A DNA stretch of 64,000 nt from an uncultured Clostridia bacterium. Lineage in GTDB: Bacteria; Bacillota; Clostridia; TANB77; CAG-508. The notes beneath the pieces are model-generated. The model ran no database searches and had not been told where the DNA came from. It saw nothing but the letters and a program-made list of their open reading frames with translations. The DNA is taken from assembly GCA_934168355.1 (NCBI GenBank), contig CAKPNI010000003.1:16512-80511 (forward strand). Reading direction: 5' to 3'. Made by a program: the position numbers and the translations under genes. How positions within the stretch are numbered: the stretch's first letter is position 1; each line of letters starts with the position of its first letter. This document shows positions 1 to 8,773 of the stretch, in pieces.

Positions 1-1584
1 GAACAGGCAAAAAAACAAGAAATAAATGCGATGTTCCTACCAAAAACAATAGATGTATTTTGTAATGAAAATATAACAAATGCTTTATCTCAGTTGTATA
101 GGAAAAATATGTCTGTATGGGAAAGCAATTCAAATGGATTAAATTTTATGGGTATACGTTCAATGCTTGCAATGGTTGCAAATAAATATTTTGACAACCC
201 ATATAGAACTTTTAACAATGAAACAGACTTTAATGGTGACCCAAATTTGATTGGATATTATGCATTAGGAATGCATTTATATGGAATTACAGATTGGCTT
301 TTAAAGGATTCTATTAAAGAAAATTATGATAAAATTGTATTTATGGCAAGAGATGGATATTGGGTAATGAAAGCATATGAAATATTAAAAAACAATTACA
401 AAAATGCACCAGAAAAATTTTATTTATATATATCAAGACGTGCGACAATACCAATAACATTAAATAATAGGTTGGATTTTTTCAAATTATCAGAATTAAT
501 AGATATATATAAATATACCCCTATTACAATATTAAAATATATAAAAAATATTTTGCATAATACAGAAGAAATAAATGAAGAATGCGAAAAGATAGGGCTT
601 AATGTAAACCAAAAGTTTGAAAGCAAAAGTGAATTTAACAATTATATGAACTTAATAATAGAAAAATTTTATGATGAAAATAAACATAAAACAATAGTTG
701 AAAATTTAAAGAAATATTTCTTAAATGCATTTGATAAAAAATCGTGTGCATTTGATATAGGATATAGTGCAAAACCAGAATTATACTTATCTAAAATATG
801 TGAAAAACCAATAGACACATATTTCATAAATATTAGCAATGAGGAAGCATTAAAAAATGCAAAAATTGGAAAGTTTAAATTGAAAGCATACTTTGATTAT
901 AGACCTACAATTACAGGTGTAGTTAGAGAATCCTTAATGTCAACAGCAGATGCCTCATGTATAAGGTATGACTTTGATGGTAGTGGAAATGTTATTCCAA
1001 TATTTGATGAAAAAGAAGAAAATTATCAAAAAAGGTTTATTTTTGATGCAATGCAAAAAAAGGCAATGAAATTTATTGAAGATATAACAAAAACATTTAA
1101 AGATGATATAGATCAATTATATTATCAAAAATATTATATTTCATTACCTCATGAAATGTATGTAAATTCAGCCAAAAAAATTGACCAAGATGTTTTCTAT
1201 GGAATAGATTTTGAAGATGCAGTAGGTCTTGGAGAAAATATTACAGCAATAAATGAGTGGAACTCTGAATTAGAAAAAAATAATCAAAAAAGAACTACAG
1301 AATTGTTTGATACTGATCGTGCAAAGAACATAAAAGAAAGATGTTTGAAGCTAGAAAAAAAGAATATAGAATTAGAAAATCAGAATGCGATTTTTAAAGA
1401 AGAACAAGAAAAAATGACAAAAGAAAAAGTCCAATGTCAAAATGAAATAAATATGCAAAAACAAAAAATAAGAGACTATGAGGAAAAATATGAAGCAAAA
1501 AATAATGAACTTGAAAAAGTTTATAATAGTAAGAGATGGCAATTAATGGAAAAGATAGATAATATTTTAAAAAGAAAAAAATAG
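1..1584 (+). CDS. Surface-polysaccharide HAD-family protein, 5' end cut by window edge
   Basis: The reading frame is open from the first base, so the gene begins upstream of the window; the first ATG at 31 is internal. The visible 527 residues align by eye with the C-terminal half of the next protein (shared motifs such as NKYFDNPYR, VFMARDGY and AFDIGYSAKPEL against their counterparts). The first residues (EINAMFLPKTIDV) match the end of that protein's HAD phosphatase domain, so the missing part is probably a HAD domain of the COG5610 type, perhaps with a glycosyltransferase before it. The last 80 residues or so are charged and predicted coiled coil. The role is inferred to be polysaccharide assembly or modification from the neighbouring exporter. 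The exact reaction is unknown. Confidence 0.75.
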   Translation, partial: EQAKKQEINAMFLPKTIDVFCNENITNALSQLYRKNMSVWESNSNGLNFMGIRSMLAMVANKYFDNPYRTFNNETDFNGDPNLIGYYALGMHLYGITDWLLKDSIKENYDKIVFMARDGYWVMKAYEILKNNYKNAPEKFYLYISRRATIPITLNNRLDFFKLSELIDIYKYTPITILKYIKNILHNTEEINEECEKIGLNVNQKFESKSEFNNYMNLIIEKFYDENKHKTIVENLKKYFLNAFDKKSCAFDIGYSAKPELYLSKICEKPIDTYFINISNEEALKNAKIGKFKLKAYFDYRPTITGVVRESLMSTADASCIRYDFDGSGNVIPIFDEKEENYQKRFIFDAMQKKAMKFIEDITKTFKDDIDQLYYQKYYISLPHEMYVNSAKKIDQDVFYGIDFEDAVGLGENITAINEWNSELEKNNQKRTTELFDTDRAKNIKERCLKLEKKNIELENQNAIFKEEQEKMTKEKVQCQNEINMQKQKIRDYEEKYEAKNNELEKVYNSKRWQLMEKIDNILKRKK

Positions 1585-1651
1585 TTTTTCTAAGCTTGAC
1601 AAGTAGACAAATAAAATATAAGATGTGTGGCAAATAGGAAAGGAGCATAAA

Positions 1652-4600
1652 ATGAAGCAAGAACAGAAGAAATTATCCATAATTGTACCTGTATATAATG
1701 CTGAACAATATATGGAGAAATGTTTAAACAGATTATTAGAACAATCATATTCAAATATAGAAATAATAATTGTAAATGATTGCTCACAGGGAAACTGTGA
1801 AGAAATAGCAAATAAATATAAAGAAATAGACAAAAGAGTAAAATATATAAAACATGAAAAAAATAGAGGATTATTTCAAGCAAGAATTACAGGAACAAGT
1901 ATTGCAACAGGGGAGTATATTGCATTTTTAGATAGTGATGACTATGTATCAATAGATTATTATAGAACATTGATGCAAAACATTGGGGAAAACAATGCTG
2001 ATATTGCTATGGGAAATATGGTATTAGAATATGATGACGGAAGAAAAGAAACATATAACCTTTTTGATGCAAAACATCTTAATTTAGTAGGAGAAGATTG
2101 TTTAGATGAATATTTTGAACAAGAAGGACTTTCATTTGATTGGCATATAATATGGAATAAAATATACAAAATGGAAATATGGAAAAAAGCATTAAAACAT
2201 TATAAAAAAATCACAACACATTTATTAATGACAGAAGATTTTGCTTTTTCAACAGTACTATTTTATTATGCAAAAAGACTTACAATGGCACAAAATGATT
2301 GTGTATTTTACTGTAAACATGAAACAACATCAACCTCTGTAGATGATTTAAAAATTGGAAAGTTTAATAAAAATATAACAGATCTTACAACATCATTTGA
2401 TTTTATAGAAAACTTTTTAAAAGAAGAAAAAATATATAATAAATATAAAATTAAATTTGAAAAATGGAAATGTTTATATGCAAACCAACAAAAATCGTAT
2501 GTAAAAAGATCAAAAATGTCAGATGAGGAAAAAGAAGAAGCTAATAATAAAATTGAAAAATTCTATCCAAATGCAGAAAAAATAAATAATTCTGAGTATT
2601 TTTATAGTGTAGTTACTAATTGGGACGATGGATTAGAAAGAATAAAATTAGCAATATGTGACAAAAACATAAAATATGTAAGTTTTGATATATTTGATAC
2701 ACTAATAAAAAGACCTTTCTATGAACCAAAAGATTTATTTATATTACTAAATAAATACTTTAGAGAATATACAAATGGTGTATCAGGTATGGACTTTTCT
2801 AAAATAAGGGTATATTGCGAAAATTTAGCAAGAGAGCAAATAGAAAATGAAGAATGCCAAGATATAACACTTGATGAGATATATAAAACAATTGAAAAAC
2901 AATATGGTATAGAAAAAGATGTTATCGAAAAATTAAAAAACAAAGAAATAGAATATGAAATTAGATTTTGCGATAGAAGAAATACAGGGTATGAACTATA
3001 TTTGTTAGCATTAGCAATGGGCAAAAAAGTAATATTTACATCTGATATGTATTTAAGTAAAGAAGTAATACAAAAAATATTAGAAAAAAATGGATATATA
3101 GATAATGAAAAATTATATTTATCATCAGAAATAAAACTTTCAAAAGGAAGAGGAGACTTATTTAAGTATGTTTTAAATGACTTACAAATAAATCCTGAAG
3201 AAATGATACATATAGGGGATAATTATTGGTCAGATGTAACAAAACCAAAAGAATTAGGAATAAATGCAATGCATCTTCCAAAAGCAATAGATGTAGCATT
3301 TAATGAAGAAAAGGTAAATTGCTTATCTAAAATGTTTGTACAAAGTATGCCATTTTGGAGAGATAATGTTGCATCTATGGAGTTTGTTGGAATTAGAACA
3401 ATGCTTGCTATGGCAATGAACAAATATTTTGATAATCCATATAGGTCTTTTAATAAATCTTCAGACTTTAATGCAGACCCTTATTTAATAGGTTATTATG
3501 TACTTGGAATGTACACATTTGCAATATCAAAATGGTTATTAGATAAAACTGCAAATAAGGGCTATAAAAATATGGTATTTATGGCAAGAGACGGATATTT
3601 ACCAATGGAAGCATATAAAATAATGAAAAAATTCTATAAAGATGCACCAGAAGAAAAATATTTGTATGTGTCTAGAAAAGCATTAGTGCCAATAACTATA
3701 ATAAATAAACTTGATTTTTACAAATTACCAGAATGTATAAATGTAACAAATCATACACCTATTGAAATTTTACAATACCTAAAAGATTGTTTAAAAGAAA
3801 ATGTAGATATATATGAGGTTTTTAGTAAAAATAATATAGATCCAGATAAAAAGCTTGAAAATATAATGAATTTCAACAAATTTATCAAAGTAGTAATTGA
3901 TAATTTATATGATGAAGCAAAACATCTAAAACAGCTTAATATATTGAGAAAATATTTCGAAACATATTATGAGGACAGTTCTGCAACATTTGATGTAGGA
4001 TATAGTGCAAGACCAGAACTATTTTTATCAACATTATGTCAAAAGCCAATAGATACATTCTTTTTGAATATAAATAAAGATGAAGCATATAGACACAGTG
4101 ATATGGCAGGATTTAAAGTAGAAACATTTTTCTCTGGTAAACCATCTGCTACAGGATTCACTTATGAAGCAATGTTATCTGCATTAGCACCATCATGTAT
4201 AGGATATGATATAAACGGAAATGAAGTTAAACCAGTCTTTGAAAAATATAATAAAACATATCAGGAAGAATTTATAATTAGTATTATGCAAAATTCAGCA
4301 ATTGAATTTGTAAATGACGTTGTAAATACTTTTGGAGAGGAAATAAGTGAATTATATTATGAAAAATATTATATATCATTACCTGTTATGGCATATATAA
4401 ATTCTGCAAAAGATGTAGATAAATCAATATTTGATGCTATTTATTTTGAAGATGATGTACGTATAAAAGAGCCTGTAAAAATGACTACAGAATGGAATAA
4501 TGAATTATGGAATAAAAATCAACGTACAATGGGTGAATTAATAAGTAGAGGTGTAATAGTAAATAACAATGTAGAAAATTATGGATATTTAGATTATAAT

Positions 4601-4813
4601 AGAAACCCTGATTTAGAGCATCATAGTAAACCAGTAAGATTTATATATTATATGTTATATGATAGACCAACATTTAAAAGAAGAATGAAAGAATCATTTA
4701 AGTCACATAAAATATTATTTGGTATAGGAAAAATAATATATAAAGTGTGTGCAAAAATAAAGAATATAATATATAATATAATTCGAATGGGAAAAGGAGG
4801 AAAAAAAAAGTGA
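1652..4813 (+). CDS. Glycosyltransferase family 2 fused to HAD hydrolase and a COG5610-type C-terminal domain
   Basis: A 1053-residue protein. An upstream in-frame GTG at 1625 has no ribosome site; ATG 1652 follows AGGAAAGGAG, so it is preferred. Residues 8-230 are a GT-A glycosyltransferase (start LSIIVPVYNAEQYM, acidic metal motif FLDSDDY). Around residue 345 lies a HAD phosphatase motif I (FDIFDTL), later a lysine segment (EIKLSKGRGD) and motif IV (IHIGDNYWSD). The remaining 450 or so residues are paralogous to the preceding gene. It probably adds a sugar and carries out a phosphatase-type step on a surface glycan. It overlaps the exporter ATPase gene by four bases, indicating translational coupling. 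The acceptor and sugar cannot be read from sequence. Confidence 0.85.
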   Translation: MKQEQKKLSIIVPVYNAEQYMEKCLNRLLEQSYSNIEIIIVNDCSQGNCEEIANKYKEIDKRVKYIKHEKNRGLFQARITGTSIATGEYIAFLDSDDYVSIDYYRTLMQNIGENNADIAMGNMVLEYDDGRKETYNLFDAKHLNLVGEDCLDEYFEQEGLSFDWHIIWNKIYKMEIWKKALKHYKKITTHLLMTEDFAFSTVLFYYAKRLTMAQNDCVFYCKHETTSTSVDDLKIGKFNKNITDLTTSFDFIENFLKEEKIYNKYKIKFEKWKCLYANQQKSYVKRSKMSDEEKEEANNKIEKFYPNAEKINNSEYFYSVVTNWDDGLERIKLAICDKNIKYVSFDIFDTLIKRPFYEPKDLFILLNKYFREYTNGVSGMDFSKIRVYCENLAREQIENEECQDITLDEIYKTIEKQYGIEKDVIEKLKNKEIEYEIRFCDRRNTGYELYLLALAMGKKVIFTSDMYLSKEVIQKILEKNGYIDNEKLYLSSEIKLSKGRGDLFKYVLNDLQINPEEMIHIGDNYWSDVTKPKELGINAMHLPKAIDVAFNEEKVNCLSKMFVQSMPFWRDNVASMEFVGIRTMLAMAMNKYFDNPYRSFNKSSDFNADPYLIGYYVLGMYTFAISKWLLDKTANKGYKNMVFMARDGYLPMEAYKIMKKFYKDAPEEKYLYVSRKALVPITIINKLDFYKLPECINVTNHTPIEILQYLKDCLKENVDIYEVFSKNNIDPDKKLENIMNFNKFIKVVIDNLYDEAKHLKQLNILRKYFETYYEDSSATFDVGYSARPELFLSTLCQKPIDTFFLNINKDEAYRHSDMAGFKVETFFSGKPSATGFTYEAMLSALAPSCIGYDINGNEVKPVFEKYNKTYQEEFIISIMQNSAIEFVNDVVNTFGEEISELYYEKYYISLPVMAYINSAKDVDKSIFDAIYFEDDVRIKEPVKMTTEWNNELWNKNQRTMGELISRGVIVNNNVENYGYLDYNRNPDLEHHSKPVRFIYYMLYDRPTFKRRMKESFKSHKILFGIGKIIYKVCAKIKNIIYNIIRMGKGGKKK

Positions 4814-5556
4814 AAGAAAAAGACGGAGAAGAATATGCAATAGAGGTACAAGATGTATACAAGACATTTAATGTGTATTTAGACAAAGCCAATAGTTTGA
4901 AAGAAAAAATGCTATTTTGGAAGAGGAATAAAAAAGAAGTAAGAGAAGTATTAAAAGGAATAAATTTGAATATAAAAAAAGGTGAAGCAGTTGCTCTAAT
5001 TGGGGTAAATGGAAGCGGAAAATCAACATTATTAAAATTAATGACAAAGATAATTTATCCAAATAAGGGACAAATTATAACAAATGGAAAATTAACATCA
5101 TTACTAGAATTAGGAGCAGGTTTCCATCCAGACTTTTCAGGCAGGGAAAATATATATTTTAATGCTTCAATATTTGGATTAACAAAAAAGCAAATAGATG
5201 ACAGGTTACAACAAATAATTGACTTTTCTGAATTAAAAGATTATATAGACAATCCTGTTAGAACATATTCTTCAGGAATGTATATGAGACTTGCTTTTGC
5301 TGTTGCAATAAATGTAGATGCAGATATTTTATTAGTAGATGAAATTTTATCTGTTGGAGACCAACATTTCCAAGAAAAATGCATAAATAAAATGAAAGAA
5401 CTAAAAAAAGAAGGAAAAACAATGGTTTTTGTAACACATGGTTTAGAGTCAGCAAAAGAACTATGTGATAGAGCTGTATGGATTAACAAAGGTGTTATAA
5501 GAATGGATGGAAATACAGATGAAGTAATAAAAAAATATATAGAAGAAACAGCATAA
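4810..5556 (+). CDS. ABC exporter ATPase for surface polysaccharide (TagH/Wzt type)
   Basis: A 248-residue ATPase with GTG start overlapping the upstream stop (GTGA) and a strong GGAAAAGGAGG site. Walker A is GVNGSGKST, the signature is YSSGM, Walker B is ILLVDEILSVGD, and the switch histidine is in FVTHG. The N-terminal extension and the spacing match ATPases that drive export of teichoic acid or O-antigen-like polymers. It lacks the C-terminal carbohydrate-binding domain of longer Wzt proteins. It pairs with the permease encoded 14 bases downstream and would power flipping of a lipid-linked glycan across the membrane. Confidence 0.9.
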   Translation: MKEKDGEEYAIEVQDVYKTFNVYLDKANSLKEKMLFWKRNKKEVREVLKGINLNIKKGEAVALIGVNGSGKSTLLKLMTKIIYPNKGQIITNGKLTSLLELGAGFHPDFSGRENIYFNASIFGLTKKQIDDRLQQIIDFSELKDYIDNPVRTYSSGMYMRLAFAVAINVDADILLVDEILSVGDQHFQEKCINKMKELKKEGKTMVFVTHGLESAKELCDRAVWINKGVIRMDGNTDEVIKKYIEETA

Positions 5557-5570
5557 GAAAGGAGAAACAG

Positions 5571-6344
5571 ATGAAATTTTTTAAAGCATTATATGATTAT
5601 AGAGAATTATTAAAAACAAGTATAAGTAAAGATGTAAGAGGAAAATATAAAAATTCAGTATTAGGAATATTATGGTCATTTTTAAACCCATTACTACAAA
5701 TTGCAGTATATGCATTAGTATTTCCATTAATTATGAGAAATAGTATTCCAAATTATACAGTGTTTATATGTTGTGGGCTAATACCTTGGACTTTTTGTAC
5801 ATCAGCAATTAACAGAACCTCATTTACGATGGTAGAAAATGGAAATATTATAAAAAAGGTGTTTTTTCCAAGAGAAATACTGCCATTATCTGTAGTAACT
5901 AGTGAAGCTATAAACTTTATAATTTCAACACTTATAATTTTAGCATTTGTTATTGCATATGGTATGGGAATTAGCAAATTTATAATTTTCTATCCATTGG
6001 TATTATTAGTACAATATATACTTTTAATTGGAATTTCTTTTATAGTATCAAGTGTTACAGTATATTTTAGAGATTTACAACATTTTATAGGAATTGCTTT
6101 ACAATTACTATTTTATGCAACACCAATAGTATATATACCAGATGCAATACCATTAGAATTTCAATGGATAATAAAATATAATCCTATGACTTACATAATA
6201 AATGCTTACAGAGATATTTTTTACTATCAACAAATGCCAAGTTTAATGTTTTTGGCAAGAATACTAATATTAGGAATAGTAATATGTTTGGTTGGATATT
6301 TTATATTTAACAAATTACAAAGAAGATTTGCAGAAGAACTTTAA
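5571..6344 (+). CDS. ABC-2 polysaccharide exporter permease (TagG/Wzm type)
   Basis: A 257-residue integral membrane protein with about six hydrophobic segments. The N-terminal region (KDVRGKYKNSVLGILWSF) is typical of polysaccharide ABC-2 permeases, as is the late motif around YNPMTYIINAYRDI. It sits immediately after the matching ATPase, with ribosome site AAAGGAG before ATG 5571. Inferred function: the membrane channel for export of the glycan built by the neighbouring transferases. Confidence 0.9.
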   Translation: MKFFKALYDYRELLKTSISKDVRGKYKNSVLGILWSFLNPLLQIAVYALVFPLIMRNSIPNYTVFICCGLIPWTFCTSAINRTSFTMVENGNIIKKVFFPREILPLSVVTSEAINFIISTLIILAFVIAYGMGISKFIIFYPLVLLVQYILLIGISFIVSSVTVYFRDLQHFIGIALQLLFYATPIVYIPDAIPLEFQWIIKYNPMTYIINAYRDIFYYQQMPSLMFLARILILGIVICLVGYFIFNKLQRRFAEEL

Positions 6345-6361
6345 AATTAGGAGAATAATAA

Positions 6362-8620
6362 ATGAAAGAATTTAATTTTAAGTTAGAGCCAGGAAAAAAA
6401 TTATATAATAACAGAGAGTATGTGGAGAATTTTCCACTTATCTCTGTTATTGTGCCTTTTTATAATAGCGAAAAATTTATTGAACAAACAATAAAATCAA
6501 TATTAAATCAAACCTTTCCAAGTTATGAAATTTTAATAATTGATGATGGTTCAACAAATAAAATGGCATTAGAAAAATTAGAACAAATAAAAGAATTAGA
6601 CAAAAGAATAAAAGTATTTCATAAACAAAATGAAGGACTTGCAACCACAAGAGATTATGGAGCAAGCAAGTCTGATGAGCATGCTAAATATCTTATGTTT
6701 ATTGATGATGATGATTTAATAGAACCAACATTTTTAGAATGTGGATTTTGGACCTTAGAAACTAATAAAGATGCTGCTTGGGCATATTCTGATTCAGTGG
6801 GATTTAGTTCCCTAGAATATACTTGGAATAAATATTTTAGCTCTGAAAAAATGAAAAAAGAAAATGATTTGATTTCTGCAGCATTAGTTAGAAAGACAGA
6901 TTTCTTTTTAGTAAATGGATATAACCTAAAAGAAAAAGCTGTAAATGAAGATTGGAATTTTTGGCTAAAATTATTGAGTAAGGAAAAATTTCCTGTACAT
7001 ATAAGTTTTTATGGAGAATGGTATAGAAGAAAAGAAAATGGAGAATTGCAAAGGTCTAGAGAAAACAAAGAAAGAAGTTTAGAAATAATAAATAATACAG
7101 CAAAAGGTGTAACAAAAGAAATAAAAGCAAAGCAATATCCATGTTACAATTATAATTATGAACTTATAGAAGATAATTTAAAAAATATAGAAATACCTAA
7201 AAGAATAAATAAAAAAGATACAATAAATATTTTATTTATAATTCCTTGGATGGTTACAGGTGGAGCTGATTTATTTAATTTAAGTTTAGTTAAAGGATTA
7301 AATAAAGAAAGATATGAAATAACAATAATATCTACAGAGCCAAATGAAAATGTATTAAGACAAGAGTTTGAAAACAATGAAAATGTAAGAGTATATGATT
7401 TAACATCATTTTTAGATAAAAGATATTGGGTAGCTTTTGTAAATTATATTATCCAAAAGGAAAATATAAATTTAATCTTTAATTCTAATAGTAAAACAGG
7501 TTATTCTATGTTACCATACCTAAAATCAATGTATCCAGAAATACCGATTCTTGACTATGTACACATGGAAGAGTGGTATAATAGAAATGGTGGATATTCA
7601 AGATATTCTTCAATGTATAATTCTATAATAGACAAAACCATGGTATGTAATGGAAATAGCAAAAATGTTTTAGAAGAACATTTTAAAAGAAATCCAGATG
7701 AAGTTCAAACAGTATATATAGGTGTTGATGAAGAAAAATTTAATCCTGATAGATATAATAAAGAAGAGCTAGAAAAAAAATATTTAGGTGGTACAACAAA
7801 TAAAAAAATAATATCATTTATATGTAGAATTTCGGAGCAAAAAAGACCATTACTATTTTTAGAAATTATTAAAAAGCTAAAAGAAAAAAGACAAGATTTT
7901 AAGGTTTTAGTTGTAGGAGATGGTAATCTTCTTGGCAAAATGAAAGAAAAAGCTAAAAAGATGAATCTTTTAGAAGATATTATATTTTTGGGAGAAATTA
8001 AAAATACAGGGGAAATATACAAAATAAGTAATGTAACTGTAAATTGTTCATTAAAAGAAGGTTTAGCATTAACCTCTTATGAATCGCTAAGTATGAATGT
8101 ACCAATTGTTTCGAGTGATGTTGGAGGACAAAAAGAACTAATTTCAAAAGATGTTGGAGAAATAGTAAAATTAATGCAAAATGAAGAAGATGTTTATTTA
8201 GAAAAATATAGTCCTGAAGAAATAAATAGTTATGTTAAAGCAATAAACAAGGTTTTAGACAATTTAGAAATTTATAAATCAAATTGTAGAAAAAGAATTT
8301 GTGAGAATTTTACAATAAATAAGATGATTGAAAAGATGGATAGTATTTTTGAAGAAACTCATAAAAATCCATCAAAGAAAAAAATAGAAAATGGTTATGG
8401 CCTTTCAAACAATAGAGATATCACAAGAGAATTAATTACAGCTAATTTCAAAAGTGATGAAGTAGAATATAAATGGGAATGTAGTGAGTATGAAAGAAAA
8501 GTATATGGAAAAAATTATTCTGTTTTTGGACTTAATTCAAGAAGAGAGTTACTTAAAGAAAAATTATGGCAGATACCAGCATGGAGATTACTTATTAAAG
8601 TATATCATAAAATAAGATAA
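6362..8620 (+). CDS. Dual glycosyltransferase, GT2 domain followed by GT4 domain
   Basis: A 752-residue fusion. Residues about 25-245 form a GT-A family 2 domain (SVIVPFYNSEKFIEQT, metal motif MFIDDDD). Residues about 285-660 form a GT-B family 4 domain, with an N-terminal glycine-rich segment (WMVTGGADLF) and the retaining EX7E-like motif in KEGLALTSYESL. Two transferases in one chain suggest sequential sugar additions to the same polymer. It ends the polysaccharide operon; a terminator follows directly. ATG 6362 has the site TTAGGAGAA. Confidence 0.88.
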   Translation: MKEFNFKLEPGKKLYNNREYVENFPLISVIVPFYNSEKFIEQTIKSILNQTFPSYEILIIDDGSTNKMALEKLEQIKELDKRIKVFHKQNEGLATTRDYGASKSDEHAKYLMFIDDDDLIEPTFLECGFWTLETNKDAAWAYSDSVGFSSLEYTWNKYFSSEKMKKENDLISAALVRKTDFFLVNGYNLKEKAVNEDWNFWLKLLSKEKFPVHISFYGEWYRRKENGELQRSRENKERSLEIINNTAKGVTKEIKAKQYPCYNYNYELIEDNLKNIEIPKRINKKDTINILFIIPWMVTGGADLFNLSLVKGLNKERYEITIISTEPNENVLRQEFENNENVRVYDLTSFLDKRYWVAFVNYIIQKENINLIFNSNSKTGYSMLPYLKSMYPEIPILDYVHMEEWYNRNGGYSRYSSMYNSIIDKTMVCNGNSKNVLEEHFKRNPDEVQTVYIGVDEEKFNPDRYNKEELEKKYLGGTTNKKIISFICRISEQKRPLLFLEIIKKLKEKRQDFKVLVVGDGNLLGKMKEKAKKMNLLEDIIFLGEIKNTGEIYKISNVTVNCSLKEGLALTSYESLSMNVPIVSSDVGGQKELISKDVGEIVKLMQNEEDVYLEKYSPEEINSYVKAINKVLDNLEIYKSNCRKRICENFTINKMIEKMDSIFEETHKNPSKKKIENGYGLSNNRDITRELITANFKSDEVEYKWECSEYERKVYGKNYSVFGLNSRRELLKEKLWQIPAWRLLIKVYHKIR

Positions 8621-8630
8621 TTAAATAATA

Positions 8631-8674
8631 AAAAAATGAGTATGTAAATTAAGTTATATATACTCATTTTTATT
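8631..8674 (+). terminator. Rho-independent terminator of the polysaccharide operon
   Basis: The arms AAAAATGAGTAT and ATACTCATTTTT form a 12-base stem ending in a T-run, 11 bases after the stop codon at 8620. Confidence 0.75.
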
Positions 8675-8695
8675 ATATATTAGAATATTTTACAA

Positions 8696-8724
8696 TTGAC
8701 TTTTATATATGTTTGTGATAGTAT
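8696..8724 (+). promoter_or_regulatory. Sigma-A-like promoter for the lectin-carboxypeptidase gene
   Basis: TTGACT, a 17-base spacer and TAGTAT lie about 50 bases upstream of ATG 8774 and just after the preceding terminator. Confidence 0.55.
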
Positions 8725-8773
8725 TTTAATCGAGATAATTTGACAAAATTCATAAAAATTAGGGGGAAGAATA

